The notes: generated by a model from the letters alone, not told the origin. Shown: positions 1 to 7,480, counted from the first letter of the stretch. The stretch is DNA of 15,559 nucleotides from Clostridia bacterium (GCA_017408535.1 JAFQUL010000128.1:1-15559); one strand, 5' to 3'. A program made the numbers and translations.

Positions 1-2
1 GC

Positions 3-569
3 ATCCCCGTTGATCTGGTGACCCCAGGGGGGGCCGGCAGACGTGTGTTTACCCCCGATCTTCCCTCTGCTCCCATGATAAAAGGAGTGTTCGATAGGAT
101 CAAGGCCGAGTACACCGACAAAAGCTTCGGCTACCGGCTGGCGGTCAGAGGAGAGGTGACCCGTCTTTTTGCCGGGATGCTCAGATACAGATATGCCGAG
201 AGGGAACTGACGGGCAATACCTCACCGTCGGGGGTACGGAGCTTTGCAAAAAAGGCAAAAAAGTACATAGACGAAAAATATCCGGAGGCCACAATGTCTT
301 TGGCCGCCAAAGCCTGCGGAGTCAGCTACAGCTATTTCTCCAGAATGTTTAAGGAGTCGATGGGTATGAGCTTCAGCGATTACCTAAACCGCGTCAGGAT
401 AAACAGATCTGTCCCCGCTTTGGTATCCACTGACGACAGCATAACCGATATTGCTCTTTCGGTGGGCTTTTCTTCCACCAGCTATTACATACAGACCTTC
501 AGGCGTATGAAGGGCTGTTCACCCAACCGTTACAGAAAAGCGACCGTAGAGGAGAGGGAACAGTGCTGA
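3..569 (+). CDS. AraC-family transcriptional regulator, C-terminal part (5' end outside window)
   Basis: The reading frame is open from the first complete codon at position 3, so the start lies upstream and only about 188 residues are seen. The last ~90 residues form the double helix-turn-helix DNA-binding domain of the AraC/XylS family. The first HTH reads MSLAAKACGVSYSYFSRMFK, then SFSDYLNRVRI. The second is SITDIALSVGFSSTSYYIQ, followed by FRR.KGCSPNRYRK, the family's C-terminal signature. The N-terminal ligand-binding half is mostly missing, so the inducer cannot be inferred. The gene ends 154 bp before three co-oriented sugar oxidoreductase genes, which makes it a plausible activator of that operon; this is inference from position. 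Its arginine codons (AGA, AGG, CGG mixed with CGT/CGC) are less biased than those of the oxidoreductases downstream. Confidence 0.93.
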   Translation: MPVDLVTPGGAGRRVFTPDLPSAPMIKGVFDRIKAEYTDKSFGYRLAVRGEVTRLFAGMLRYRYAERELTGNTSPSGVRSFAKKAKKYIDEKYPEATMSLAAKACGVSYSYFSRMFKESMGMSFSDYLNRVRINRSVPALVSTDDSITDIALSVGFSSTSYYIQTFRRMKGCSPNRYRKATVEEREQC

Positions 570-578
570 AATCTGATA

Positions 579-595
579 TTTGCTATTTGTGCAAA
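579..595. promoter_or_regulatory. Small inverted repeat, possible regulator site
   Basis: TTTGC and GCAAA are separated by 7 bp, just after the AraC-type gene and about 50-70 bp upstream of the candidate oxidoreductase promoters. An activator site would be expected around here. The arms are only 5 bp in AT-rich DNA, so chance is a real possibility. Confidence 0.2.
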
Positions 596-642
596 ATTAA
601 CAAAAATTGCTTTATCCCAGCAGAAAAATTAGTTTTTTGTGG

Positions 643-679
643 TTGAACTGTTGAAAAATTTCTTACATAATGATAATAT
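643..679 (+). promoter_or_regulatory. Candidate sigma-A promoter(s) of the oxidoreductase operon
   Basis: Two overlapping candidates are visible. TTGAAC (643-648) is followed after 17 bp by CATAAT (666-671). TTGAAA (651-656) is followed after 17 bp by TAATAT (674-679), or after 15 bp by GATAAT. Both give a leader of about 40-50 nt before the start at 724. Neither is a perfect match, which fits a promoter that needs an activator such as the adjacent AraC-type protein (inference). Confidence 0.5.
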
Positions 680-723
680 ATTACCAGGAAAATTTTTTTC
701 ATTTGAAACGGAGGAAAAAACAA

Positions 724-1833
724 ATGGGATACGGAAAAGGCGAAACTATCCGCGTTGGTATTATCGGTTGCGGCGGAATTGCAAACGGTAAGCACATTCC
801 GGGTATTAAAGAGATCGAGGGCGTTGAGATCGTAGCACTCTGCGACATCATCCCCGAAAGAGCTGAAGAGACCAAGGAAAAGCATGGTCTTGTAAATGCC
901 AAGATCTACACTGACTACAAGGAGCTCCTTAAGGACGAGACCATCGACGACGTTCAGGTCTGCACTCCTAACCGCTCTCACAGCTTCATTACCGTTGATG
1001 CTCTTGAGGCAGGTAAGAACGTAATGGTTGAGAAGCCCATGGCTATCAACTCTGCTGAGGCTAAGCTTATGCTTGACGCTGCAAAGCGTACCGGCAAGGC
1101 TCTCACAGTTGCTTATCAGAACCGTCAGCGTGCTGATATGCGTTACCTTTACAATGAAGTTAAGAACGGTACCTTCGGCGATATTTACTACGCTAAGGCA
1201 ACCGCACTCCGCCGCCGCGGTGTACCTACCTGGGGCGTATTCATGAACGAGTACGAGCAGGGCGGCGGTCCCCTTATCGATATATGTACTCACTCCCTTG
1301 ACCTTACTCTTTGGATCATCGACAACTACAAGCCCAAGGCTTGTTTCGGAACCACCTTCCACAAGCTTGGTAAGCTTCCCACCGAGTATCAGGGTAACGG
1401 CTGGGGCAACTGGGATCCCGAGAAGTTCACCGTTGAGGATTCCGCTTTCGGTCTCTGCGTAATGGAGAACGGTGCGGTTATCAGCCTTGAGTCCGCTTGG
1501 GCTATCAACGCTCTTGACGACCGTGAATCTACCACCACCATCTGCGGAACTCTTGCAGGTGCTGACTTTGTAGGCGGCCTTACCATCAACGGCGTCCGCA
1601 ACGGCCGTCAGTATGAGAAGAAGGTAGACTGCAAGGCTAAGAAGGGTGCTGACTTCTACGACGGTGTTGGCGACGAAGGTCCTACCTCCCGTGAGCAGAG
1701 AGTTTGGTACAACTACCTTCGCGGCGAAGGCGAGCTTTTCGTTAAGCCCGAGCAGGCTTACGTTGTAACTCAGATACTCGAGGGTATCTATGAGTCTGCT
1801 AAGACCGGCCGCGCATACATTTTTGAAGACTGA
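724..1833 (+). CDS. Gfo/Idh/MocA-family NAD-dependent sugar oxidoreductase, tandem copy A
   Basis: 369 residues, the usual length for the family. The N-terminal Rossmann fold has GCGGIA (15-20) for the dinucleotide and an acidic residue, D41, at the end of the second strand, favouring NAD over NADP. The family lysine motif EKP is at 103-105. The C-terminal domain carries D186 and H190 (DICTH), matching the DxxxH catalytic pair of inositol dehydrogenase relatives. No signal peptide, so a cytoplasmic enzyme that oxidises or reduces a hydroxyl of a sugar or glycoside; the substrate is not predictable. The start at 724 is chosen over an in-frame ATG at 670 because GGAGG (710-714) is correctly spaced and both downstream copies start with the same MGYGKGE. 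First gene of a three-copy operon. It uses CGT/CGC arginine and CTT leucine strongly, suggesting high expression. Confidence 0.93.
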   Translation: MGYGKGETIRVGIIGCGGIANGKHIPGIKEIEGVEIVALCDIIPERAEETKEKHGLVNAKIYTDYKELLKDETIDDVQVCTPNRSHSFITVDALEAGKNVMVEKPMAINSAEAKLMLDAAKRTGKALTVAYQNRQRADMRYLYNEVKNGTFGDIYYAKATALRRRGVPTWGVFMNEYEQGGGPLIDICTHSLDLTLWIIDNYKPKACFGTTFHKLGKLPTEYQGNGWGNWDPEKFTVEDSAFGLCVMENGAVISLESAWAINALDDRESTTTICGTLAGADFVGGLTINGVRNGRQYEKKVDCKAKKGADFYDGVGDEGPTSREQRVWYNYLRGEGELFVKPEQAYVVTQILEGIYESAKTGRAYIFED

Positions 1834-1871
1834 ACCTAACTTAATTTACGATTTACGGAGGAAATAAACAA

Positions 1872-2984
1872 ATGGGATACGGAAAAGGTGAAACCATCCG
1901 CGTTGGTATTATTGGTTGCGGAGGAATTGCAAACGGCAAGCACATCCCCGGTATTCAGGCAATCGAGGGCGTTGAAATAGTCGCTCTTTGCGATATAATT
2001 GTTGAAAAGGCAGAGAAGACCAAGGAGAGACATGGTCTTACTAATGCCAAGATCTATCAGGACTATAAGGAGCTTCTTAAGGACGAGTCTATTGACGACG
2101 TACAGATCTGTACCCCCAACCGTTCTCACAGCTTCATCACTATCGACTCTCTTGAGGCAGGCAAGAACGTAATGGTTGAGAAGCCCATGGCTATCAATGC
2201 TGTAGAGGCTAAGAAGATGCTTGACGCTGCTAAGCGTACCGGCAAGGCTCTCACCGTTGCTTATCAGAACCGCCAGAAGCCCGAGATGCGCTACCTTCGT
2301 GACGAAGTAGCTGCAGGCACCTTCGGCGATATCTACTATGCACAGGCAACTGCTATCCGTCGCCGCGGCGTTCCCACCTGGGGCGTATTTATGAACGAGT
2401 ATGAGCAGGGCGGCGGTCCCCTCATCGATATCTGTACTCACTCTCTTGACGGTACTCTTTGGGTTATCGATAACTACAAGCCCAAGGTTTGCTTCGGTAA
2501 GACCTTCCACAAGCTCAGCCAGCTTCCCTCCGAGCTTCAGGGTAACAGCTGGGGCGGTTGGGATCCCGAGCAGTTCACCGTTGAGGATTCCGCTTTCGGT
2601 ATGTGTTTGATGGAGGACGGTACTCTTATCCGTCTTGAGACCTCCTGGGCTCTTAACACCACTCACAACGTTCCCGAAGGAAGAACCGCTATCTTCGGTA
2701 CCCTTGCAGGTGCTGATTGCGTTGATTCCGATCTTCGCATCAACGGCGTTCGCGACGGCCGTCCCTTCGTTGAGACCATTACCTGTAAGCCCAGCCGCGG
2801 TGCCGCTTACTTTGACGGTGTCGGCGACGAGGATATCAAGATCCGTGAACAGAGAGTATGGTACAACTACCTTCGCGGTGAAGGTGAGCTCTTCGTTAAG
2901 CCCGAGCAGGCTTACGTTGTCAGCCAGATCCTTGAGGGTATCTACGAGTCTGACAGAACCGGTAAGGAAGTCGTATTCGACTGA
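1872..2984 (+). CDS. Gfo/Idh/MocA-family NAD-dependent sugar oxidoreductase, tandem copy B
   Basis: 370 residues; 97 of the first 109 are identical to copy A by direct count. It keeps GCGGIA, D41, EKP at 103-105, the YQNRQ segment and the DICTH catalytic motif, so it is probably active. It lies 38 bp after copy A with its own GGAGG (1857-1861) and no terminator between, so co-transcription is likely. Differences from A concentrate in surface helices and in the C-terminal part; copies B and C share DGTLW after the DICTHSL motif and LETSWALNT in the sheet domain, where A has DLTLW and LESAWAINA. This suggests A and the B/C pair may differ slightly in substrate or partner (inference). Same high-expression codon bias as A and C. 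Confidence 0.93.
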   Translation: MGYGKGETIRVGIIGCGGIANGKHIPGIQAIEGVEIVALCDIIVEKAEKTKERHGLTNAKIYQDYKELLKDESIDDVQICTPNRSHSFITIDSLEAGKNVMVEKPMAINAVEAKKMLDAAKRTGKALTVAYQNRQKPEMRYLRDEVAAGTFGDIYYAQATAIRRRGVPTWGVFMNEYEQGGGPLIDICTHSLDGTLWVIDNYKPKVCFGKTFHKLSQLPSELQGNSWGGWDPEQFTVEDSAFGMCLMEDGTLIRLETSWALNTTHNVPEGRTAIFGTLAGADCVDSDLRINGVRDGRPFVETITCKPSRGAAYFDGVGDEDIKIREQRVWYNYLRGEGELFVKPEQAYVVSQILEGIYESDRTGKEVVFD

Positions 2985-3013
2985 TCGGCAAAGTAAACAA
3001 AGAGGTATACAAT

Positions 3014-4126
3014 ATGGGATACGGAAAAGGTGAAGTTATCCGCGTCGGCATAATCGGTTGCGGTGGAATCGCAAACGGAAAGCACATTCCCGGTATTTTG
3101 GGGGTAGAGGGAGTAGAGATAGTTGCTCTCTGCGACATTATTCCGGAAAGAGCTGAACAGACCAAGGAATCGTTCGGTCTTACCGGTGCTAAAGTATATC
3201 AGGATTACAAGGACCTTCTTAAGGACGAGACCATTGACGACGTACAGGTCTGCACTCCCAACCGCTCTCACAGCTTCATTACTATCGATGCACTTGAGGC
3301 GGGCAAGAACGTAATGGTCGAAAAGCCTATGGCTATCAACGCGGCAGAGGCTAAGGCTATGATCGATGCGTCGAAGCGCACCGGCAAGGCTCTCACCGTT
3401 GCTTATCAGAACCGCCAGAGTCCCGAGATGCAGATCCTCAAGGCTGAGGCTGAAGCAGGTACCTTCGGCAGGATCTATTACGCAAAGGCTCAGGCACTTC
3501 GCCGCCGCGGCGTTCCCACCTGGGGCGTGTTTATGAATGAGTATGAGCAGGGCGGCGGTCCTCTCATCGATATTTGTACTCACTCGCTTGACGGTACTCT
3601 CTGGATACTTAACAACTACAAGCCGAAGCGTTGCTTCGGCACCACCTTCCACATGCTCGGCAAGATGCCCGCCGAATATCAGGGCAACGGCTGGGGCGAG
3701 TGGGATCCCGAGAAATTCACCGTTGAGGATTCCGCCTTCGGTATGTGTATAATGGAGGACGGTACCCTCATCACCCTTGAAACCTCTTGGGCTCTTAATA
3801 CTCTCGATACCGTTGACGAGGGTAGAACCTTCCTCTGCGGTACTCTTGCAGGTGCTGACTGCACCGACGACGGCGTTCGTATAAACGGCGTTCGTGACGG
3901 TCAGATGTACGTTGATATTATCAACGACAAGACCGAGCGCGGCGCTCCCTATTACGACGGCAGAGGCTGGGAAGGCTTCGGAATCCGTGAGCAGCAGGTC
4001 TGGTACGACTACCTCCGCGGAGAAGGCGAGCTTGTGGTCAAGCCGGAGCAGGCTTACGTTGTCAGCCAGATACTTGAGGGTATTTACGAGTCTGCCAGAA
4101 CCGGTAAGGAAATCGTTTTTGACTGA
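3014..4126 (+). CDS. Gfo/Idh/MocA-family NAD-dependent sugar oxidoreductase, tandem copy C
   Basis: 370 residues, the third tandem copy, with the same Rossmann motif GCGGIA, EKP and DICTH catalytic pair. It starts 29 bp after copy B, with AGAGG (3001-3005) as ribosome binding site, and ends 23 bp before a strong terminator, so it closes the operon. It is the most diverged of the three around residues 136-162 (helix after YQNRQ) and in the last 80 residues, while the strip from RRRGVPTWGVF to DICTHSLD is unchanged in all three. Three intact copies with conserved catalytic residues argue for retained function rather than decay. Heteromeric assembly among the copies is possible, since this family forms dimers and tetramers, but that is inference. 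Confidence 0.93.
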   Translation: MGYGKGEVIRVGIIGCGGIANGKHIPGILGVEGVEIVALCDIIPERAEQTKESFGLTGAKVYQDYKDLLKDETIDDVQVCTPNRSHSFITIDALEAGKNVMVEKPMAINAAEAKAMIDASKRTGKALTVAYQNRQSPEMQILKAEAEAGTFGRIYYAKAQALRRRGVPTWGVFMNEYEQGGGPLIDICTHSLDGTLWILNNYKPKRCFGTTFHMLGKMPAEYQGNGWGEWDPEKFTVEDSAFGMCIMEDGTLITLETSWALNTLDTVDEGRTFLCGTLAGADCTDDGVRINGVRDGQMYVDIINDKTERGAPYYDGRGWEGFGIREQQVWYDYLRGEGELVVKPEQAYVVSQILEGIYESARTGKEIVFD

Positions 4127-4149
4127 TTCCGGTAAAATAAAGATAATCA

Positions 4150-4180
4150 AAAAAGCGGTCGGAAATTCCGACCGCTTTTT
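4150..4180. terminator. Bidirectional intrinsic terminator between convergent operons
   Basis: A perfect 13-bp stem, AAAAAGCGGTCGG (4150-4162) with CCGACCGCTTTTT (4168-4180), has a 5-nt loop. The A run on one side and T run on the other let it work in both directions. It sits 23 bp after oxidoreductase copy C and 9 bp after the stop of the facing GH4 gene, so it should end both transcripts. Confidence 0.92.
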
Positions 4181-4189
4181 ATCGCTTAT

Positions 4190-5512
4190 TTAGTGATACT
4201 TCGGCAGATAGTCGCCGTGAGCGTCGATCAGCTCGTCTACCATCTTTACGATGGTGTCGATATCCAGCTCGCTTCCGGTATGTGGATCGAGCATAGCCGC
4301 CTGGTATATATGCTCTCTCTTCTTTGTTACCGCCGCCTCGATGGTGAGAAGATGAACGTTGATGTTGGTCATGTTCATAGCGGCACACTGAACGGGAAGG
4401 GCACCTACGTGACAGGGGTTTATACCTCTGTTGTTAATGAGACAGGGAACCTCAACGCAGGCTTCCTCCGGCAGATTGGTGATAAGGTGACCCTTATTGA
4501 GCACGTTTCCGCCTACCTGGCAGAGAGAACCGGTTATCAGGGCTTCCATAATGTCGGCGGCATACTCGCCTGAGCCTATGTGCTCTCTGATTCCCTCAGT
4601 GAGAAGACGCTGATACTCCTCCTTCCAGCTGTTTATCTGGTTGATACAGCGCTGAGGATACAGGTCAAGAGGAATATTATATTTGTCGATAAGCTCGGGG
4701 TACTTGCTCTTTATGTAGAACATATTATACTCGGCATTATGCTCGCTTGATTCGGTTACATAGTAGCCAAAGCGTCTGATATAGTCAAGGCGTACCTTAT
4801 CCTTGCACTCGGGATCGGCAATTGCGGCATCTACTCTCCGCTTGATTTCGGGATAAAGGTCGTTACCGTTTCTGTCCTTTATCTCAAGAAGCCAGCTCAT
4901 GTGGTTAATACCCGCAATAAGCTCGCGTCTGCCGTGGCCGTACTCCTCGTACAAGCCGAGAGTACTGAGCAGCTTTCCGGAGCAGCCCTGAACGCTGTGG
5001 CAGAGACCGATGGTGTTTACCCCGGTATATCTCAGCATATAGCCGGTGAGCATTGACATAGGATTGGTGAAATTGAAGAATACTGCATCGGGACAGACCT
5101 CTTCCATATCACGGGCAAAGTCCTCAAGTACGGGAATGGTGCGGAGCGCACGCATAATACCGCCGATACCGACGGTGTCGCCGATGGTCTGACGGAGACC
5201 GTACTTTTTCGGAACCTCAAAGTCTATTATGGTACAGGGGTCGTAAAGACCGACCTGAATGGCATTGACAACAAAGTTTGCGCCACGGAGAGCCTCCTTT
5301 CGGTTTTCAACACCGTGGTAGCACTCTATCTTTCCGTAGTCGCCGAAGGACTTACGTGTAGCTTCAAGAATAACACGGCTCTCCTCGAGACGCTGTGCGT
5401 CGATATCGTAAAGGGCGAACACGCAGTCGCGGAGAACTTCGCTGCCCATGCAGTCGCCGATAACTCTGCGGGCAAATATGGTACTGCCCGCGCCCATAAA
5501 TGTTAATTTCAT
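4190..5512 (-). CDS. melA: GH4 alpha-galactosidase (MelA-type), NAD/Mn-dependent, copy 1
   Basis: 440 residues, typical for family GH4. The N-terminal NAD fold has GAGST at 8-12. The pattern RQTIGDTVGIGGIMRALRTIP (about 107-127), TNP (149-151), GLCHSVQ (169-175) and GINHM (201-205) closely follows E. coli MelA as I remember it. C171 and H204 are the expected metal ligands. GH4 enzymes hydrolyse glycosides by NAD-dependent C3 oxidation, elimination across C1-C2, water addition and re-reduction, needing Mn2+ and often a reductant. Cytoplasmic, no signal peptide. CHSVQ favours alpha-galactosidase over phospho-glucosidase members, but related alpha-galacturonidase or other specificities cannot be excluded. 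Start at 5512 has AAAGGA (5522-5527) nine bases upstream. Last gene of fucU-melA-melA. Confidence 0.88.
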   Translation of the reverse strand: MKLTFMGAGSTIFARRVIGDCMGSEVLRDCVFALYDIDAQRLEESRVILEATRKSFGDYGKIECYHGVENRKEALRGANFVVNAIQVGLYDPCTIIDFEVPKKYGLRQTIGDTVGIGGIMRALRTIPVLEDFARDMEEVCPDAVFFNFTNPMSMLTGYMLRYTGVNTIGLCHSVQGCSGKLLSTLGLYEEYGHGRRELIAGINHMSWLLEIKDRNGNDLYPEIKRRVDAAIADPECKDKVRLDYIRRFGYYVTESSEHNAEYNMFYIKSKYPELIDKYNIPLDLYPQRCINQINSWKEEYQRLLTEGIREHIGSGEYAADIMEALITGSLCQVGGNVLNKGHLITNLPEEACVEVPCLINNRGINPCHVGALPVQCAAMNMTNINVHLLTIEAAVTKKREHIYQAAMLDPHTGSELDIDTIVKMVDELIDAHGDYLPKYH

Positions 5513-5534
5513 AGATTTGTTTCCTTTCTTTTGA

Positions 5535-5549
5535 GAGCTACTATAGCTC
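5535..5549 (-). promoter_or_regulatory. Small hairpin in the leader of GH4 copy 1
   Basis: GAGCTA and TAGCTC form a 6-bp stem with a 3-nt loop, 8 bp upstream of the ribosome binding site of GH4 copy 1. It lies in the 119-bp gap between the two GH4 genes, which has no clear terminator and only a weak -10-like TATAGT. It could affect mRNA processing or translation of the second copy. Short enough to be chance. Confidence 0.3.
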
Positions 5550-5631
5550 GATTGATTTTACTGCAGAAAGTTTTGGTCACCTTTTTTATGGAAAGATACG
5601 TGGGGAAACCGTATTCGGCAGTACTTTGCTA

Positions 5632-6951
5632 TCAGTTGTACTTTGGAAGATAATCGCCGTGTGCCTCAATGAGATCGTCTACCATCTTTACAATGGTGTC
5701 TATATCCAGCTCGCTTCCGGTATGGGGATCAAGCATCGCTGCCTGATAGATGTGTTCCTTCTTTCTTGTGACCGCCGCTTCAATGGTAAGAAGCTGTACG
5801 TTGATATTGGTCATATTCATAGCGGCACACTGAACGGGAAGAGCACCTACACGGCAGGGGAATACACCGGCACCGTTAATAAGACAGGGAACCTCAACAC
5901 AGGCCTCTTCAGGGAGGTTAGTTATAAGGTGTCCGGTATTGAGCACGTTTCCGCCGATCTGGTATGGATTACCGGTAACGACTGACTCCATGATCCTTGA
6001 TGCGTACTCGTGGGACCTCTTGTGTTCCTTGACTCCGGTCTCCAGCATTTTTTTATAGTCCGCCTTCCACTTTTCTATCTGATTGATACAGCGGCGGGGA
6101 TATTCGTCAAGGGGAATGCTGTATTTTTCTATAAGCTCGGGATACTTGTCCTTAATGTAGAACATATTGTATTCTGCATTGTGCTCGCTTGATTCTGTGC
6201 AGTAGTAGCCGAAACGTCTTATGTAGTCGAGGCGCACCTTGTCTCCGAAGGAGGGATCCTCCATTTTGGCGGCAATTCTTTTCTTGATCTCGGGATAAAG
6301 GTCGTTTCCGTCCTTATCGGTGATCTCAAGCAGCCAGGCCATGTGGTTGATACCTGCGATCTTCTCGCGGCGTCCCTCAAGCTTATCGTCCATACCAAGC
6401 TCGCCGAGAAGCTGCCATGAGCAGGTCTGTACGCTGTGGCAAAGACCTACGGTATTTACACCGGTATATCTCTGCATAAAGCCGGAGAGCATGGCCATGG
6501 GGTTCGTGTAATTGAGAAAGAGTGCGTCGGGACAGACCTCTTCCATATCGCGGGCGAAGTCCTCAAGAACGGGAATAGTACGAAGGGCGCGCATGATACC
6601 GCCGATGCCCAGGGTATCGGCGATAGTCTGACGAAGACCGTACTTTTTCGGAACCTCAAAGTCGATTATGGTACAGGGATCGTAAAGTCCCACCTGGATA
6701 GCATTGACAACAAAGTCCGCACCGCGGAGAGCATCCTTACGGTTTTCAACGCCGTGGTAACACTCGATACGGCCGAATCCTCCGAGAGAGGAACGGGTCG
6801 CTTCAAGGATAACACGGCTCTCCTCAAGACGCTCCGCATCAATATCATAAAGCGCAAAGACGCTGTCGCGGAGAGCCTCACAGCACATACAGTCTCCGAT
6901 AACGTTACGGGCAAAAACGGTACTTCCCGCACCCATAAATGTTATTTTCAT
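5632..6951 (-). CDS. melA: GH4 alpha-galactosidase (MelA-type), NAD/Mn-dependent, copy 2
   Basis: 439 residues; 85 of the first 100 match copy 1 by direct count. It has the same NAD motif GAGST, TNP, GLCHSVQ with the metal-binding cysteine, and GINHM, so it should be catalytically competent. The start is placed at 6951 (MKITFMG) rather than 8 codons upstream, because AAAGGA (6961-6966) has the right spacing and copy 1 begins identically. Sixteen bases just upstream of the start are identical in both copies (5513-5528 and 6952-6967), so the duplication included the translation-initiation region. The stretch after CHSVQ (TCSWQLLGELGM against GCSGKLLSTLGL) and the region 175-200 differ most, where substrate-loop differences could lie (inference). 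Confidence 0.88.
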   Translation of the reverse strand: MKITFMGAGSTVFARNVIGDCMCCEALRDSVFALYDIDAERLEESRVILEATRSSLGGFGRIECYHGVENRKDALRGADFVVNAIQVGLYDPCTIIDFEVPKKYGLRQTIADTLGIGGIMRALRTIPVLEDFARDMEEVCPDALFLNYTNPMAMLSGFMQRYTGVNTVGLCHSVQTCSWQLLGELGMDDKLEGRREKIAGINHMAWLLEITDKDGNDLYPEIKKRIAAKMEDPSFGDKVRLDYIRRFGYYCTESSEHNAEYNMFYIKDKYPELIEKYSIPLDEYPRRCINQIEKWKADYKKMLETGVKEHKRSHEYASRIMESVVTGNPYQIGGNVLNTGHLITNLPEEACVEVPCLINGAGVFPCRVGALPVQCAAMNMTNINVQLLTIEAAVTRKKEHIYQAAMLDPHTGSELDIDTIVKMVDDLIEAHGDYLPKYN

Positions 6952-6987
6952 AGATTTGTTTCCTTTCACAGTCATGGCCTTTCTCGA

Positions 6988-7016
6988 TTGACAAAAGCCG
7001 CGGTATATGCTATTAT
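6988..7016 (+). promoter_or_regulatory. Near-consensus sigma-A promoter with extended -10, antisense to fucU
   Basis: TTGACA (6988-6993), a 17-bp spacer, then TATTAT (7011-7016) preceded by TGC, i.e. an extended -10. It points rightward, into the antisense strand of fucU and towards rbfA, with no terminator seen between. No + strand gene follows until 7537. It may make an antisense RNA to fucU or a long leader for the rbfA operon. Confidence 0.6.
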
Positions 7017-7041
7017 AACTACGTATACCTTACTCGGTAAC
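7013..7041 (-). promoter_or_regulatory. Possible promoter for GH4 copy 2
   Basis: On the - strand a perfect TATAAT (7013-7018) has TTACCG (7036-7041) 17 bp upstream, inside the last codons of fucU. The -35 matches poorly. It would add a second promoter for the two GH4 genes, back to back with the + strand promoter that shares the same AT-rich box. Confidence 0.35.
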
Positions 7042-7452
7042 TACGCCCTTTTTCAGAATGATATTTGCGTAAAGCGCGCTCTCGCCGCTCATAATAACGG
7101 CATAAGCCTCTTTTGCTCTGTCGTAGAAGGCAAAACGCTCGATGCCCTCAAGAGTGGCATCGGTATAGGGCTTGATGATCTCGCTGTACTCGTCAAGGAT
7201 GGGGGTCTCAACGGTGTCTCCGGGGACCTTTTCCATAACGTAAACAGGCTGTGCATACACGTCGAGGGGGAAGAGCTCAAGAATAGCCTTGAGGAGCTCA
7301 ACTGTGCCGTGTCCGTCAGCGCGGACGCATCTCTGGCCTACACGCTCGCCGGGGAAGTTGCCGTCAGCTAAGACTATCTCGTCTCCGTGGCCCATCTCGG
7401 CGAGGATCTTGAGTAATTCCGGGGAAATTATTTTCGGTATACCTTTAAGCAT
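7030..7452 (-). CDS. fucU: RbsD/FucU-family sugar mutarotase, L-fucose mutarotase type
   Basis: 140 residues, the same length as E. coli FucU. The N-terminus MLKGIPKIISPELLKILAEM then GHGDEIVLAD nearly repeats the FucU start, including catalytic H22. Later FucU-like blocks are RADGHG, LFPLD.YAQPVY, ERFAFYDRAKEAYAVI.SGE and NIILKKG at the C-terminus. FucU converts alpha and beta anomers of L-fucose; the RbsD branch acts on ribose. The match is clearly closer to FucU. It is a cytoplasmic decamer-forming family. AGAGG (7462-7466) precedes the ATG by nine bases. It is the first gene of a - strand operon with two GH4 alpha-galactosidases, 78 bp upstream of the nearer one. There is no fucose isomerase, kinase or aldolase here, so its true sugar in this context is uncertain. 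Confidence 0.9.
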   Translation of the reverse strand: MLKGIPKIISPELLKILAEMGHGDEIVLADGNFPGERVGQRCVRADGHGTVELLKAILELFPLDVYAQPVYVMEKVPGDTVETPILDEYSEIIKPYTDATLEGIERFAFYDRAKEAYAVIMSGESALYANIILKKGVVTE

Positions 7453-7480
7453 AATACGTTACCTCTTTTCAAAAAAATAC

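Noticed and set aside
704..717. Possible cre site near TTTGAAACGGAGG before copy A
   Set aside because: The CG is one base out of register with the cre consensus and the stretch is simply the ribosome binding site region.
670..723. Upstream in-frame ATG extension of oxidoreductase copy A
   Set aside because: It would include the promoter-proximal leader and the Shine-Dalgarno itself (as KRRKKQ) and is absent from copies B and C.
2942..4150. 402-codon open frame on the - strand opposite oxidoreductase copy C (similar ones at 583-1362 and 1836-2666)
   Set aside because: They mirror the three homologous genes and come from the strong codon bias of the + strand genes; no ribosome binding site, no recognisable motifs, and the + strand proteins are certain.
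6436..7371. 311-codon + strand frame over GH4 copy 2 and fucU
   Set aside because: It crosses two confident - strand genes and reads as a shadow frame. The antisense promoter at 6988-7016 lies inside it rather than before it, so it does not support this frame.
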